Assembly (NCBI GenBank): GCA_021173225.1
Contig: JAJOLK010000005.1
Coordinates: 62,001-126,000 of the forward strand
Direction of reading: 5' to 3'
Length of the DNA: 64,000 nucleotides
Source of the DNA: Phycisphaerales bacterium PN19_bin_20
GTDB lineage: Bacteria > Planctomycetota > Phycisphaerae > Phycisphaerales > UBA1924
Made by a program: the position numbers and the translations under genes
Shown: positions 17,983 through 26,495 of the stretch, one piece after another
How the letters are laid out: each line of letters begins with the position of its first letter
Position numbering within the stretch: the first letter of the stretch is position 1
Notes under the pieces: generated by a model
Databases searched by the model: none
What the model saw: the letters and a program-made list of their open reading frames with translations, nothing else
Told to the model about the DNA's origin: nothing

Positions 17983-18981
17983 TCACAGCTTCGCCGCGGT
18001 AAAGCTCGCGCCCGTCCGCTGGCGGTCCCACGTCCAGCTCGGCCCGCGCTTGGCCTCGTAAAACTGCCACAGCTCAAACCAGTAGCTGCGGAACTTGTGC
18101 GCACCAAAGGGCGCAAAGTGCTTGTCCACGCGCTTCATGATCTGCGCCGAAGAACCGGTCATCCCCAGCACCGTCCGCCCGTGCCGCACGCTCTCAGAGT
18201 CCAGCGGGATCTGCCCGTAGCGCCCCAGCAGCTGCATGATGTTCGCCGCGGCGTACGGGCCGATGCCCGGCAGCTCAAGCAGCGCAAGCCGCACATCGTC
18301 CTCGCTGGTTGCGGGGTCCGCAAGCCACGCCTCATTCACCGCGCCGCGAACCACCAGCCGCGCCAGCTCAACCAGCCGCACATCGCGATAGCCGACCCGG
18401 CACCGCCCGCGCAGGTTGCCCGGACGCAGCCTCGCAACCCGCGACGCCGCCGGGAATGGATGGTCGAAGCCCTCGGGCCACGCGCCCGCCTGGCGCACGT
18501 CGCACGCGCTGAGCCCGTAGTGACGGCAAAGCTGGCGGTTCATGTTCACCGTGTTGGGCCAGGCCACATTGCAGCTTGTGACCGTGCGGACCATGTCCTC
18601 AAAGAGCGTCCCGCTGCGCATCAGCCGCCCGCGCCCTGTCGGCTTCCAACGCGGATCAAGCACATGGAACGCCGCGATCACGCTGGAGGGCTCGTCCAGC
18701 CGCAGCGACCGCACCAGCCGCGCCCGGCACCGGGCCCGGTCCTGCGCGTCCATCGCCCGACTCGTCCAGACCCGCAGCGCCGCACCGGGCTTGGCCCGTC
18801 CACCACCTTTAAGCACCTGCATAACTCGCACCGCCACCGCCCCGCCGGGCAGGAGCATCGCGGTCTCAAATCGCCCGGTCTCAACGCGCCAGTGGTTCGG
18901 CGCAAGCAGAAAGTACCCGTAGCTGCACGCGTCGCGCGCCAGCAAGTAGTCGCTCGGGGGTGTGATTGTCAGCGTCGGCAC
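17983..18981 (-). CDS. HhH-GPD family DNA glycosylase
   Basis: A 332-residue base-excision-repair glycosylase. The helix-hairpin-helix is LLELPGIGPYAAANIMQLLG, followed by PLDSESVRH, in which the Asp is the catalytic residue of the superfamily. The Lys that gives OGG1 and Nth their lyase activity is absent from the hairpin, so a monofunctional (AlkA-like) enzyme is more likely. The N-terminal part (HWRVETGRFETAML) resembles the AlkA/OGG N-terminal domain. The start is uncertain: the GTG at 18981 follows a GGGGG tract eight bases upstream, and a TTG at 18996 is an alternative. Substrate (alkylated or oxidised base) is not determined. It follows the amidotransferase gene on the same strand after a gap of 34 bases. 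Confidence 0.8.
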   Translation of the reverse strand: MPTLTITPPSDYLLARDACSYGYFLLAPNHWRVETGRFETAMLLPGGAVAVRVMQVLKGGGRAKPGAALRVWTSRAMDAQDRARCRARLVRSLRLDEPSSVIAAFHVLDPRWKPTGRGRLMRSGTLFEDMVRTVTSCNVAWPNTVNMNRQLCRHYGLSACDVRQAGAWPEGFDHPFPAASRVARLRPGNLRGRCRVGYRDVRLVELARLVVRGAVNEAWLADPATSEDDVRLALLELPGIGPYAAANIMQLLGRYGQIPLDSESVRHGRTVLGMTGSSAQIMKRVDKHFAPFGAHKFRSYWFELWQFYEAKRGPSWTWDRQRTGASFTAAKL

Positions 18982-19015
18982 GGTTGCAGCCCCCAACGCT
19001 CGGCCTGCGCGCCAC

Positions 19016-19780
19016 TTACGCCCTGGTCATAGAACGCATCGGGAACATATACGCCGCGATGTTGCCCGCCAGGCGCTGGCCCAGCCGCTCAAAGGCCTCG
19101 TAATGCTCGCTTGCCTGCGCCCGAAGCTGGCTCTGTGAGACGCCCAGCGCGCTCATCAGGCCTTGGCACCACGGGTCGGCCAGATAGCCGTCCACATCGC
19201 CCTTGGTCGTCTCAAAGTGATACTGAAACGCGTACGTCCGCAGCCCGACGCTAAACGCCTGCACCTTGCACGCCGGGCTGGTCTGAAGCAGCGTCGCGCC
19301 GTCAGGCAGCTTCTTGATCTCTTGCCCATGGGCCTGAAACTGCCAGCTCGTCCACGGGATCCCCGCCAGGATCCGGTCCGTGTTCCCCGGCGGCGTCTGC
19401 TGCACCGCGCAGAAGCCAATCTCAGGCCCGCTGGGCGCTGGCCCGCTCACGCCTACCTCGCCGCCGAGCGCCTTGGCGATCATCTGCGCGCCCAGGCACA
19501 GCCCAAGCACCGGCAACTGACGCGCGTGCGCCTCACGCAGAAAATCCAGCTCCGCCTGCATCCAACCGGCGGTCACGGGCGTCGCGTCCCCAACGTTCAT
19601 CGGCCCGCCAAGGCTGATCACCGCGTCTACGTCGTCAAAGTCAATCGGCACCCCGCGACCACCCTGCGCCGCGGGCAGGTCAAGCCGGCGGATGTCAAGC
19701 TTGAGCGCGTGGTCGCGCAGCTCGGGGCCCAAACGTCCGACGCCGTCCATCGCGGCATGCTGCAGCACAACAATTGGCAT
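19016..19780 (-). CDS. Class I (type 1) glutamine amidotransferase domain protein
   Basis: A 254-residue stand-alone GATase1 protein resembling the amidotransferase half of GMP synthase. The nucleophile is Cys95 in VLGLCLGAQMIAKALGG, and FQYHFETTKGDVDGYL carries the catalytic His and Glu. These proteins liberate ammonia from glutamine or hydrolyse gamma-glutamyl compounds; the acceptor cannot be predicted because no synthase domain is fused or adjacent. Its ATG at 19780 is clear. It sits immediately upstream of the glycosylase on the same strand, perhaps in one transcript. Confidence 0.85.
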   Translation of the reverse strand: MPIVVLQHAAMDGVGRLGPELRDHALKLDIRRLDLPAAQGGRGVPIDFDDVDAVISLGGPMNVGDATPVTAGWMQAELDFLREAHARQLPVLGLCLGAQMIAKALGGEVGVSGPAPSGPEIGFCAVQQTPPGNTDRILAGIPWTSWQFQAHGQEIKKLPDGATLLQTSPACKVQAFSVGLRTYAFQYHFETTKGDVDGYLADPWCQGLMSALGVSQSQLRAQASEHYEAFERLGQRLAGNIAAYMFPMRSMTRA

Positions 19781-19853
19781 AGTGCCGCGAGTGTATCGCC
19801 CGGCACGGCCCCAGTCCGCCCTTCGATAGGCCCCCCGCCGCAGCGCTCGACGC

Positions 19854-21638
19854 TCAGCGCTGCTGGCCGCTCATCAGCCGCGCCTCGCCGCGCCGCAAAA
19901 ACGACTCAAGCGGACGCACATCCTCCAACGTCACGGCCCCCGAGAGGTCCAGGTCACGCGGCTGGACCGCCTGCGCCGCCAGGTCCTCCGCGTCCACTCG
20001 CCCGTCGGCGTTCACGTCCCACTGACTACCGAACACGCGCGTCAGCACCTCGTTGTCCCCATCGCTCGCAGGGTACAAGAACGTCAGCGCCTCGGGCAGC
20101 CGGACCGACCAGGCCGCCTCGTTGTGCTGCTGCCCATAGCCCACGGTGTGCCGCAGTGACCGAGCAAGCCCGTACTTGGGCGCGGCTTGGTCGTTGAACC
20201 AGTCGCGCAGGTTGTACGTCGGCCAGTAGTTGTCCGCAGAGGTCCCACTGTCGCCGCTGTCCAAGAACACCGTCAGGTTCCGGGCCGGGCCCTGACGCAC
20301 GCGCGTCAAGAAGTTCGGGCATGTCTGCCACGCGCCGCTCACCAGCCCCACACGCGTGAACGTGCTTGAGAAATCCCAGCCCAAATACAGCGACACGACC
20401 CCGCCCATCGATGAGCCCATCGCGCCGGTTGTTCCCGCACCAGGCAGCGTGCGGTACGCCCCGTCGATCAACGGCTTGACCGTGTCGCGGATGTACTGCG
20501 CGTACCGATCAGCGCGCCCCGCGCCCGTCAGAAAGTCGCCCGGCGGCAGGTAGTCGGTCAGGCGGTTGGGCCCGTTGTCAAGCCCTACCACAATCGCCTC
20601 GCGCATCTGCCCGCTGGCCTGCAGACCCGCGATTGTCTCGGCCGCGTTCCAGCTCCCAAACGCGCCAGACTCAAATACGTTCTGCCCGTCGTGCATGTAC
20701 AGCACCGGGTACCGGCGCCCTGAGTGCTGGTCGTACCCGCGTGGCAAAAAGACCCGGTACCCACGCGTCTCATTCAGCTGCGGCGAGAAGATCGTCGGCA
20801 CGCCTGACGCGCTGTACCCGCGCCGCGCCGCCGCCGGCGCCGCCCCGGGCACGTACGTGTACTGCTGGCCGTCTTGCACAAACAAACCATCAAGCCCAGT
20901 GACGTACTGACCACTCAGCGGGTAGCGCGAGCCGACGCCGTCGCTGGCCGTGAAGTAAAACTCGTAGCGCGTCGCGCCGGGCGCAAAGCCCCAGGCCAGC
21001 CAGTGCCGCTCGCCCACGCGGGGCGCTGCGCCCGAGTCGATCGCCGCCATGTCCACTCGCGCAAAGACCCCGGAACTTCCCGCTGTGCGCCAGAACAGCG
21101 CCGGGCTCTCAACGTTCCACGTCAGCACCAGCACCTTGCCCGGCACCGCCAAGGGACGCACCGGGGTGCTCGCCGGGGTTGACGCCGTCACGAACGTCGC
21201 GTTGCTCACCACGCTGGTCCGCCCCGGCGCATCGTCGCGCAGCAGGTAGCGAAACGAGTAGCTCACCCCCGACGGCAGGCTGATGGTCGCGCGCCAGACC
21301 GGGTAGCTCGTCGGTGCAAGCTTGACCGCCCGCGTCACGTCGTTCCCGCCCAGCTCCGCCAGGTTGCCCAGCACAAACACGCTCTGCCCAACGCTCGTCG
21401 CCTGGTTGATCGAGAAGGTCACCTCCTCACGCGGCTGCACGCTGACGACCTGCGCCCACGCGCGCTCGCCCCCAAACATGCACGCCACGCACGCCACTGC
21501 AAACATCACCGGGCACGTCAGCAGCGTTGACCTCACGAGCGCCGACCGCGCGGGCGCCGACCGCACCAACCCCTCACCCGCCCCCACTACGTGCCGCCAC
21601 GCCGCCGCCGCACAACTCTGATCCGTGGGGCTTGCCAT
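19854..21638 (-). CDS. Secreted esterase with starch-binding-like and dockerin-like domains
   Basis: A 594-residue exported protein. After a signal-like hydrophobic segment (VMFAVACVACMFGGERAWA) comes a CBM20-like domain (TFSINQATSVGQSVFVLGNL). A linker with a second beta domain precedes a putative esterase domain of the D family, which shows RVFLPRGYDQ, PVLYMHDGQNVFE and the nucleophile elbow AMGSSMGGVVSLYLG. The C-terminal 50 residues form two EF-hand-like calcium loops, DVNADGRVDAEDL and DLDLSGAVTLEDV, as in type I dockerins. Family members act on ferulate esters, siderophores or mycolates; the substrate is unknown. The start is uncertain because the signal region has a long N-terminal extension. 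A later start such as the GTG before RSTLLTCP would fit a signal peptide better. Confidence 0.75.
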   Translation of the reverse strand: MASPTDQSCAAAAWRHVVGAGEGLVRSAPARSALVRSTLLTCPVMFAVACVACMFGGERAWAQVVSVQPREEVTFSINQATSVGQSVFVLGNLAELGGNDVTRAVKLAPTSYPVWRATISLPSGVSYSFRYLLRDDAPGRTSVVSNATFVTASTPASTPVRPLAVPGKVLVLTWNVESPALFWRTAGSSGVFARVDMAAIDSGAAPRVGERHWLAWGFAPGATRYEFYFTASDGVGSRYPLSGQYVTGLDGLFVQDGQQYTYVPGAAPAAARRGYSASGVPTIFSPQLNETRGYRVFLPRGYDQHSGRRYPVLYMHDGQNVFESGAFGSWNAAETIAGLQASGQMREAIVVGLDNGPNRLTDYLPPGDFLTGAGRADRYAQYIRDTVKPLIDGAYRTLPGAGTTGAMGSSMGGVVSLYLGWDFSSTFTRVGLVSGAWQTCPNFLTRVRQGPARNLTVFLDSGDSGTSADNYWPTYNLRDWFNDQAAPKYGLARSLRHTVGYGQQHNEAAWSVRLPEALTFLYPASDGDNEVLTRVFGSQWDVNADGRVDAEDLAAQAVQPRDLDLSGAVTLEDVRPLESFLRRGEARLMSGQQR

Positions 21639-21725
21639 AGTCACTAAGTGTGCGCAACGCCGGGCCCCCGGGCAAGCACAATCCGTCGCTGGCAACCCCT
21701 CGGTTTTGCCCCGATATCATCGCCC

Positions 21726-22754
21726 ATGCCCCCCGCGTCCGCTCCCGCTTCGCCCATCCGCCTCGCCATCAGCACCGGCGACCCGCGCGGCATCGGCCCG
21801 CAAATCACCCGCGCAGTGCTCCAAACGCCCGGCCTGCTGACCGGCGCAACTCCGCTGGTCTTCGGCACCCTCGACCACACGGCCACGCTCAGTGAGGCTC
21901 ACGCCGGGCTCGCGAGCTACCGGGCCGTGCTCGAGGCCATCGAAGCCGTCAAGCGTGGCGAGGCCGACGCGCTGGTCACCGCGCCGATCAGCAAAGCCGC
22001 CTGGCACGCCGCAGGCTTCACGCGTCACCCCGGGCACACAGAGCTGCTGGCCGAGGCCTTCGCCAGTCCGCGCAGCGGGATGCTGTTTGTCGGGCCCAGC
22101 CTGCGCGTGATGCTCGCAACGATCCACGTCCCGCTCGCGCGCGTGCCGCTGGTGCTGACCACCGAGCGCGTGCTTGAAGCGATCGGGCTGACCCACCAGG
22201 CGTGCCTGGGGCTGGGTGTTGCCTCGCCGCGCATCGCCGTTGCGGGCCTCAATCCCCACGCTGGCGAGGGCGGGCTACTGGGCACCGAAGATGACGCGCT
22301 CATCGCCCCCGCCGTCGCCGCCGCCCGCGCCGCGGGCATCAACGTCGCGGGCCCGCTCTCTGGCGACACCGTCTTTAACCAGGCCGTGATCGACCGCACG
22401 CACAGCGCCACGTCATCTCGGCCTCACGTCGCGCAGTTCGACGCCGTCGTTGCGATGTACCACGACCAGGGCCTCATCCCCGTCAAGCTCCTCGACGGGC
22501 TGCAAGCAGTCAACGTGACCGTCGGCCTGCGCTGGCAGGGCCGCGCCGTCATCCGCACCAGCCCGGCCCACGGGACCGCGTTCGATATCGCCGGCAACCC
22601 CGCTGGCCCCAACTTTGGCCCCACCTTTGGCGCACGCACCGCCGACCCCGCCGGCATGGTCAGCGCCATCGCACTCGCCATCGAGATGGCTCGCCACGCC
22701 GCGACCGCGCAGCCCGCTCAATTACCCACGCAGCCCGCTCACTTGCCCAAGTAG
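21726..22754 (+). CDS. pdxA: 4-hydroxythreonine-4-phosphate dehydrogenase
   Basis: A 342-residue PdxA, which oxidises 4-phosphohydroxy-L-threonine on the way to pyridoxal phosphate. The family signatures are present: LAISTGDPRGIGPQIT at the start, VTAPISKAAWHAAGF with the metal-binding HPGHTE, NPHAGEGG with GTED, and YHDQGLIPVKLL. The length is close to usual. The ATG at 21726 fits the family start; longer readings are Arg/Pro-rich and would run toward the divergent esterase gene. The last 16 bases overlap the end of the convergent ubiA-family gene, and the C-terminal tail is built from a 21-bp direct repeat (PAQLPTQ then PAHLPK). Confidence 0.93.
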   Translation: MPPASAPASPIRLAISTGDPRGIGPQITRAVLQTPGLLTGATPLVFGTLDHTATLSEAHAGLASYRAVLEAIEAVKRGEADALVTAPISKAAWHAAGFTRHPGHTELLAEAFASPRSGMLFVGPSLRVMLATIHVPLARVPLVLTTERVLEAIGLTHQACLGLGVASPRIAVAGLNPHAGEGGLLGTEDDALIAPAVAAARAAGINVAGPLSGDTVFNQAVIDRTHSATSSRPHVAQFDAVVAMYHDQGLIPVKLLDGLQAVNVTVGLRWQGRAVIRTSPAHGTAFDIAGNPAGPNFGPTFGARTADPAGMVSAIALAIEMARHAATAQPAQLPTQPAHLPK

Positions 22755-23761
22755 CCAGCGTGCCTCGCCAAGACGCACGCGCCGGTAATCGCTGCAAACA
22801 GCACGGCCGAGAGCTGGAACGGCCGGTCGCGCGTCGCCAGCTCGGTCGGGTCGTCGTACCGCGCGTTCTCGACCAGATGTACGCACCGCAGCAGCCCGTA
22901 CGTCGCCGGCAGCATCGTCAGCCACAGCAGGTTGAAGCCCCCGGTGTACACATAGTCCGCATCGCGCGAGAGCACATACCCCGCGTAGCTGACAAGCACG
23001 ACCACCGCCGTGGCGATCACCGCGAGGCGCAGCGTGTCATCGGTGTAGCCCGCCTGCACGCCGCGCGCCAACGTCGCTTGCTCGCTGCCAAGGGTCCGCC
23101 GCTCGCCCAGCCGCTTGCCAAAGGCCAGGAACATCGCCAAAAAGAACGTCACGTTGAGCAGGTACGTCGTCGGTCCCACGCCCACCGCCATGCACCCCGC
23201 CAGCACCCGCAGCACAAAGCCCATGCTCAGGCTCATCACGTCCGCCACCACGCGGTGCTTGAGCACCAATGAGTACACCACCGTGTTGGCCACATAGATC
23301 AGCAGCACCCCACCCACCCACGGCCTGGCCAGCGGCGCAAGCCCCAGCAGCGTCAGCGCGCTCAACCCCAGCAGCACACACGCCATCACACCCGCCTGCG
23401 CCGGCGACACCGCACCACTAGCGATCGGCCGCCGCCGCTTGCGCGGGTGCTGGCGGTCCGCCTCCACATCGCGGATGTCGTTGAACGCATAGCACGCGCT
23501 CGACGCGAGCGCAAAGCCCAGGGCCGCCCACAGCGCGTCGATCAGCGTCACCCACCCCGGCAGCCGCCCGTCTGCGAACGCGTACAGCGGGCCGATCATC
23601 ACAAACACGCCCTTGGCCCACTGCTTGATGCGCAGCAGCCGCAGCAGCCCCAGCCCCAGCGAGCCGCCCTGCGCCGCCTGACTTTGCACGTCCCGAAGCC
23701 CCGCGCCGGCCTCAAGTCCCGCGCCGGTTTCAAGATCCGTATTGGTCGGTCGCTGGTTCAT
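22739..23761 (-). CDS. UbiA-family prenyltransferase, decaprenyl-phosphate phosphoribosyltransferase-like
   Basis: A 340-residue polytopic membrane enzyme. The aspartate-rich motif FNDIRDVEADRQHPRKRRRP (Asn94, Asp95, Asp98, Asp102) followed by IASG is the signature of the DPPR-synthase branch of the UbiA family, which transfers phosphoribose from PRPP to polyprenyl phosphate. About eight hydrophobic segments follow. The first 40 residues are hydrophilic and include degenerate repeats (ETGAGLEAGAGL). The ATG at 23761 overlaps the stop of the upstream methyltransferase (ATGA), which fixes the start. If DPPR is its product, the pathway would supply a lipid-linked pentose for surface glycans, consistent with the GT-C protein at 24593. 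The substrate is inferred from subfamily motifs only. Confidence 0.8.
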   Translation of the reverse strand: MNQRPTNTDLETGAGLEAGAGLRDVQSQAAQGGSLGLGLLRLLRIKQWAKGVFVMIGPLYAFADGRLPGWVTLIDALWAALGFALASSACYAFNDIRDVEADRQHPRKRRRPIASGAVSPAQAGVMACVLLGLSALTLLGLAPLARPWVGGVLLIYVANTVVYSLVLKHRVVADVMSLSMGFVLRVLAGCMAVGVGPTTYLLNVTFFLAMFLAFGKRLGERRTLGSEQATLARGVQAGYTDDTLRLAVIATAVVVLVSYAGYVLSRDADYVYTGGFNLLWLTMLPATYGLLRCVHLVENARYDDPTELATRDRPFQLSAVLFAAITGACVLARHAGYLGK

Positions 23762-24417
23762 CGTCCGGCGCTCACGCCCGCGCGCCCGTCGGCCCCACCA
23801 CCCGCACTGCTTTGGTCCGTCCGCAGCACCGCCATGTACTGCAAGCCCCGCCCAAAGACCGGGTTCCAAAGCCCCGGGTACAAGTCCAGACTCGTCCATT
23901 CGCGCTCAAGACCTGCGTTAAGCCGCGCCGGCACCGCGCGCCACTGCGCCAGCGTGTTGTACCGGAACAGGCACGGGACGCCGTACGGCGCGTTCGCCGC
24001 CCAGTCCATCAGCCGCACCCGCGCCGCGCTGAACCACCCCGCCACCTTGTGGTCCTTGATGATCACCAGCCGCGACGCCACCCGCGCGCACTCGCGCAGC
24101 AGCCGCTCCGGGTCTCGCTCGTGGTGCAGCACGTCCGCCACGATCACCACGTCATACGCCCCGCGCTCCAGCGGCATCGTCACGCCGTCATACCCGTGCA
24201 CCTTGATCGGCTCGCCGCCGCGCGGCACACGCTCGAGCCCCTCCACCACTAGCCCCGGCACCGCACCCATCAACGCCCGCCCAAGGTTCCCGTTCCCGCA
24301 ACCCACGTCCAGCACCCGGTCCGTCGCCCGCAGATACGGCCCAAGCTGTGCGACCAACACCTCCAGGCGGTGCTGGTAGATCGGGGCGTGCAAGCTGGTC
24401 ATCAACCTTGAAATCAT
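23758..24417 (-). CDS. Class I SAM-dependent methyltransferase
   Basis: A 219-residue Rossmann-type methyltransferase. Motif I is VLDVGCGNGNLGRAL, the acidic residue at the end of strand 2 is in VEGLERVP, and motif IV-like YDVVIVADVLHHERDPERLL is clear. The Leu/Arg-rich region after it ends with RVRLMDWAANAPYGVP, typical of UbiG/UbiE-like small-molecule methyltransferases. The ATG at 24417 was chosen because the frame upstream is Arg-rich and lies opposite the divergent membrane protein. It is coupled to the UbiA-family gene by a 4-base overlap, so a lipid or prenyl-linked substrate is plausible but unproven. Confidence 0.8.
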   Translation of the reverse strand: MISRLMTSLHAPIYQHRLEVLVAQLGPYLRATDRVLDVGCGNGNLGRALMGAVPGLVVEGLERVPRGGEPIKVHGYDGVTMPLERGAYDVVIVADVLHHERDPERLLRECARVASRLVIIKDHKVAGWFSAARVRLMDWAANAPYGVPCLFRYNTLAQWRAVPARLNAGLEREWTSLDLYPGLWNPVFGRGLQYMAVLRTDQSSAGGGADGRAGVSAGR

Positions 24418-24592
24418 GTCAGCGCGCTCTTGCGGCAAGTTCAGTCCAGAACACAGTCCAAGTCGGTGCCAACACCACAACCTATCCCACGAAGAGCCCC
24501 CCGCTCGCCGGTGCGCGGCCCCCGGGCAGGTTATCGTGGATGCTATCGGCCTGTGCGGACCGACCGTGCAGCCAGCCGCCGCCATTGCGCCC

Positions 24593-26128
24593 ATGAGCAC
24601 AGCCTCATCCTCAACCCGCAACGCCCGCCTCGCGGCACTCGCCGCCGTCCTTCTCTGCGCCGCCGCCATCTGGCCCGCGGCCTTCACCAGCTCACGGCGC
24701 TCGCGCGCCGCCTATGACCAGATCAACTACCACGAGAAGGTCGTCCGCACCTTCGCGCAAGAACTGCCGAACCCCAACCTCCGCGACTATCTCTCCGCCA
24801 CCACTCCCGGCTATCACTTGGTCCTTGCCGCCGTTGGTCGAGTGCTGCTCGGGCCAAACCTCCACGCGGGCGTCAACCTCACGCCCGACGCCGCCGACCC
24901 TCATGCCGCCCCACTCGCTCTCGCAATCGCGCGCGAGCGCCTAGTTCTTCAACTCACTGGCGGGCTCTTCACGCTGGCCTGGGTCGGCCTGCTTGTGTGG
25001 TGGGCCGCGCGCCGCTGCGGTGCCCACGGCACCACCGCCGCGCTCGTGTGCGTCCTTCCCGTCGCCGCCTCGCCTTACGTCTGGCAGTCCGGCGCGTTCA
25101 TGCTGCCAGACAACAGCGCCTGGCTCGCCGTCACCGGCGTACTGCTCGCCAGCCTCGCCGCCGTGCAAGCCAGCACCCGCGCAACCTGGCGCTGGCTCGC
25201 GCTCGCCGGGCTCCTGGCCTTCGCCTCCGTTTGGCTCCGGCAGATCCATCTGTGGACCGCCGGCGTCGTTTGGGCCGCCGCCGCACTCTCCGCCGCAGCC
25301 CCGCTCCGCCAGCGTGGCCCGCTGCTGGCAGTCAGTGACGCGCTGCCGCTGCGGACCACGCGCAAAGCACGCTGGCTCGCGCACCTGGGCCTGGGCATCG
25401 CACTGACGCTCCCGGCCTTTGCCAGCGTCGCTTGGTTTGCCTCAATCTGGGGCGGGCTTGTGCCGCCAAGCTTCAAGCTCTGGTACACCACCGGCGTAAC
25501 CCAGCCCGGAGCAAGCGCTTTTATCCTCACGCTCATCGCCGCCTACGGCGTGTTCTTTGCCGGGTGGTGGTGGCCCGCCGCCAAAGCCGCGTGGACATCC
25601 CACCGCGCTGCACTGCTGCTGTCGGCACTGATCGGCTTGGCCCTGGCACTGATCGGCCCGACCGAGCCAGGCTTCCAGCAAGGCCGCTTCGGGGGCCTGT
25701 GGTCGATCGTCGCGCTGGTGCCCAGTGTGCTCGGCCGCGCACCGCTTGTGGCCGCCGGCGCTGTCGCCGGTGCCGTGCTCGTCGCCGTGTTGCTGGCGGG
25801 GATGGCCCCGCGGCAGCGCTGGATCATGCTCGCCGCCCTCGTCGGCTTCGCCGCCGCACAAACCGCCAATGAGCAGCTCTGGCAGCGCTACAACGAGCCG
25901 ATGGTCCTACTCTGGCTCGTCCTCGCGTGCGTGCTCGGGTCATCCCGGACCGAAGACACACGCCTAATGCCAACCTGGCGCGTGATCGGTCCGCTCGCTC
26001 TCGCGCTCGGCCTGGCCGCCGTCACCGCGCTCGGCTTCGCGCGCTCAGGCGTGGCGCACGATGAAGGCCTCACCGTCGGCCAAGTGCCCCCCTCGCCCGC
26101 GCAGGCCGCGCCAGTTCTGCGGCCCTGA
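24593..26128 (+). CDS. Multi-pass GT-C type membrane protein, putative glycosyltransferase
   Basis: A 511-residue integral membrane protein with about ten hydrophobic segments. A first helix (about 11-30) is followed by an extracytoplasmic loop with YDQINYHEKVVRTFA and LPNPNLRDYLSATTPGYHL. Acidic residues followed by a 'tPGyh' element are characteristic of the first loop of GT-C enzymes such as ALG10- or ArnT-like transferases, which use polyprenyl-phosphate sugars. The C-terminal end is short and hydrophilic. It is divergent from the methyltransferase/UbiA pair and precedes the gmd glycan cluster. No named family could be fixed; the call rests on topology and the first-loop motif. The ATG at 24593 sits just before the first membrane helix. 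Confidence 0.55.
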   Translation: MSTASSSTRNARLAALAAVLLCAAAIWPAAFTSSRRSRAAYDQINYHEKVVRTFAQELPNPNLRDYLSATTPGYHLVLAAVGRVLLGPNLHAGVNLTPDAADPHAAPLALAIARERLVLQLTGGLFTLAWVGLLVWWAARRCGAHGTTAALVCVLPVAASPYVWQSGAFMLPDNSAWLAVTGVLLASLAAVQASTRATWRWLALAGLLAFASVWLRQIHLWTAGVVWAAAALSAAAPLRQRGPLLAVSDALPLRTTRKARWLAHLGLGIALTLPAFASVAWFASIWGGLVPPSFKLWYTTGVTQPGASAFILTLIAAYGVFFAGWWWPAAKAAWTSHRAALLLSALIGLALALIGPTEPGFQQGRFGGLWSIVALVPSVLGRAPLVAAGAVAGAVLVAVLLAGMAPRQRWIMLAALVGFAAAQTANEQLWQRYNEPMVLLWLVLACVLGSSRTEDTRLMPTWRVIGPLALALGLAAVTALGFARSGVAHDEGLTVGQVPPSPAQAAPVLRP

Positions 26129-26495
26129 CGCCCAAGCCCCCAGGCACCCCATTAACCCCGACCACTTCAGCCTCACTCACGCCCACCGCCGCGACGCACC
26201 ACACCACCACCAAACAAAGCCAAAACACTCCGTCAAGCCCCGATCGAACATCATCAACCGCCGCCACCACCCCCTGTCGATCCTTGCGCCCCCTGATCTC
26301 CCAAGCTCCGTCAAACTCCCGATCGGTGCCTGTTCTCTGTTCGACTCACCCGCGCTTCTCTACGCTTACGCCGGCCAGCGGCCTCTCTCGGGTTGACCCG
26401 AGATGGTCGGGAGCCGATAGGACACCTTCACGATTACCAGCCCCCGCCGCCTGGACCACAGGCGGAACATTCCGGGGCAGGACAGGAGCCTTTGC
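26129..26495. other. Intergenic region upstream of gmd
   Basis: 367 bases with poor coding character between the GT-C protein and gmd. The right end holds a promoter-like pair (26393-26421) and a good ribosome site for gmd (AGGAG, eight bases before the ATG). Nothing else was recognised. Confidence 0.5.
26393..26421 (+). promoter_or_regulatory. Candidate promoter of gmd
   Basis: TTGACC at 26393-26398 is followed after 17 bases by GATAGG at 26416-26421. The -35 box fits the sigma-70 consensus at five of six positions, while the -10 box is weak. The gmd ATG is 75 bases further on. Confidence 0.3.
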
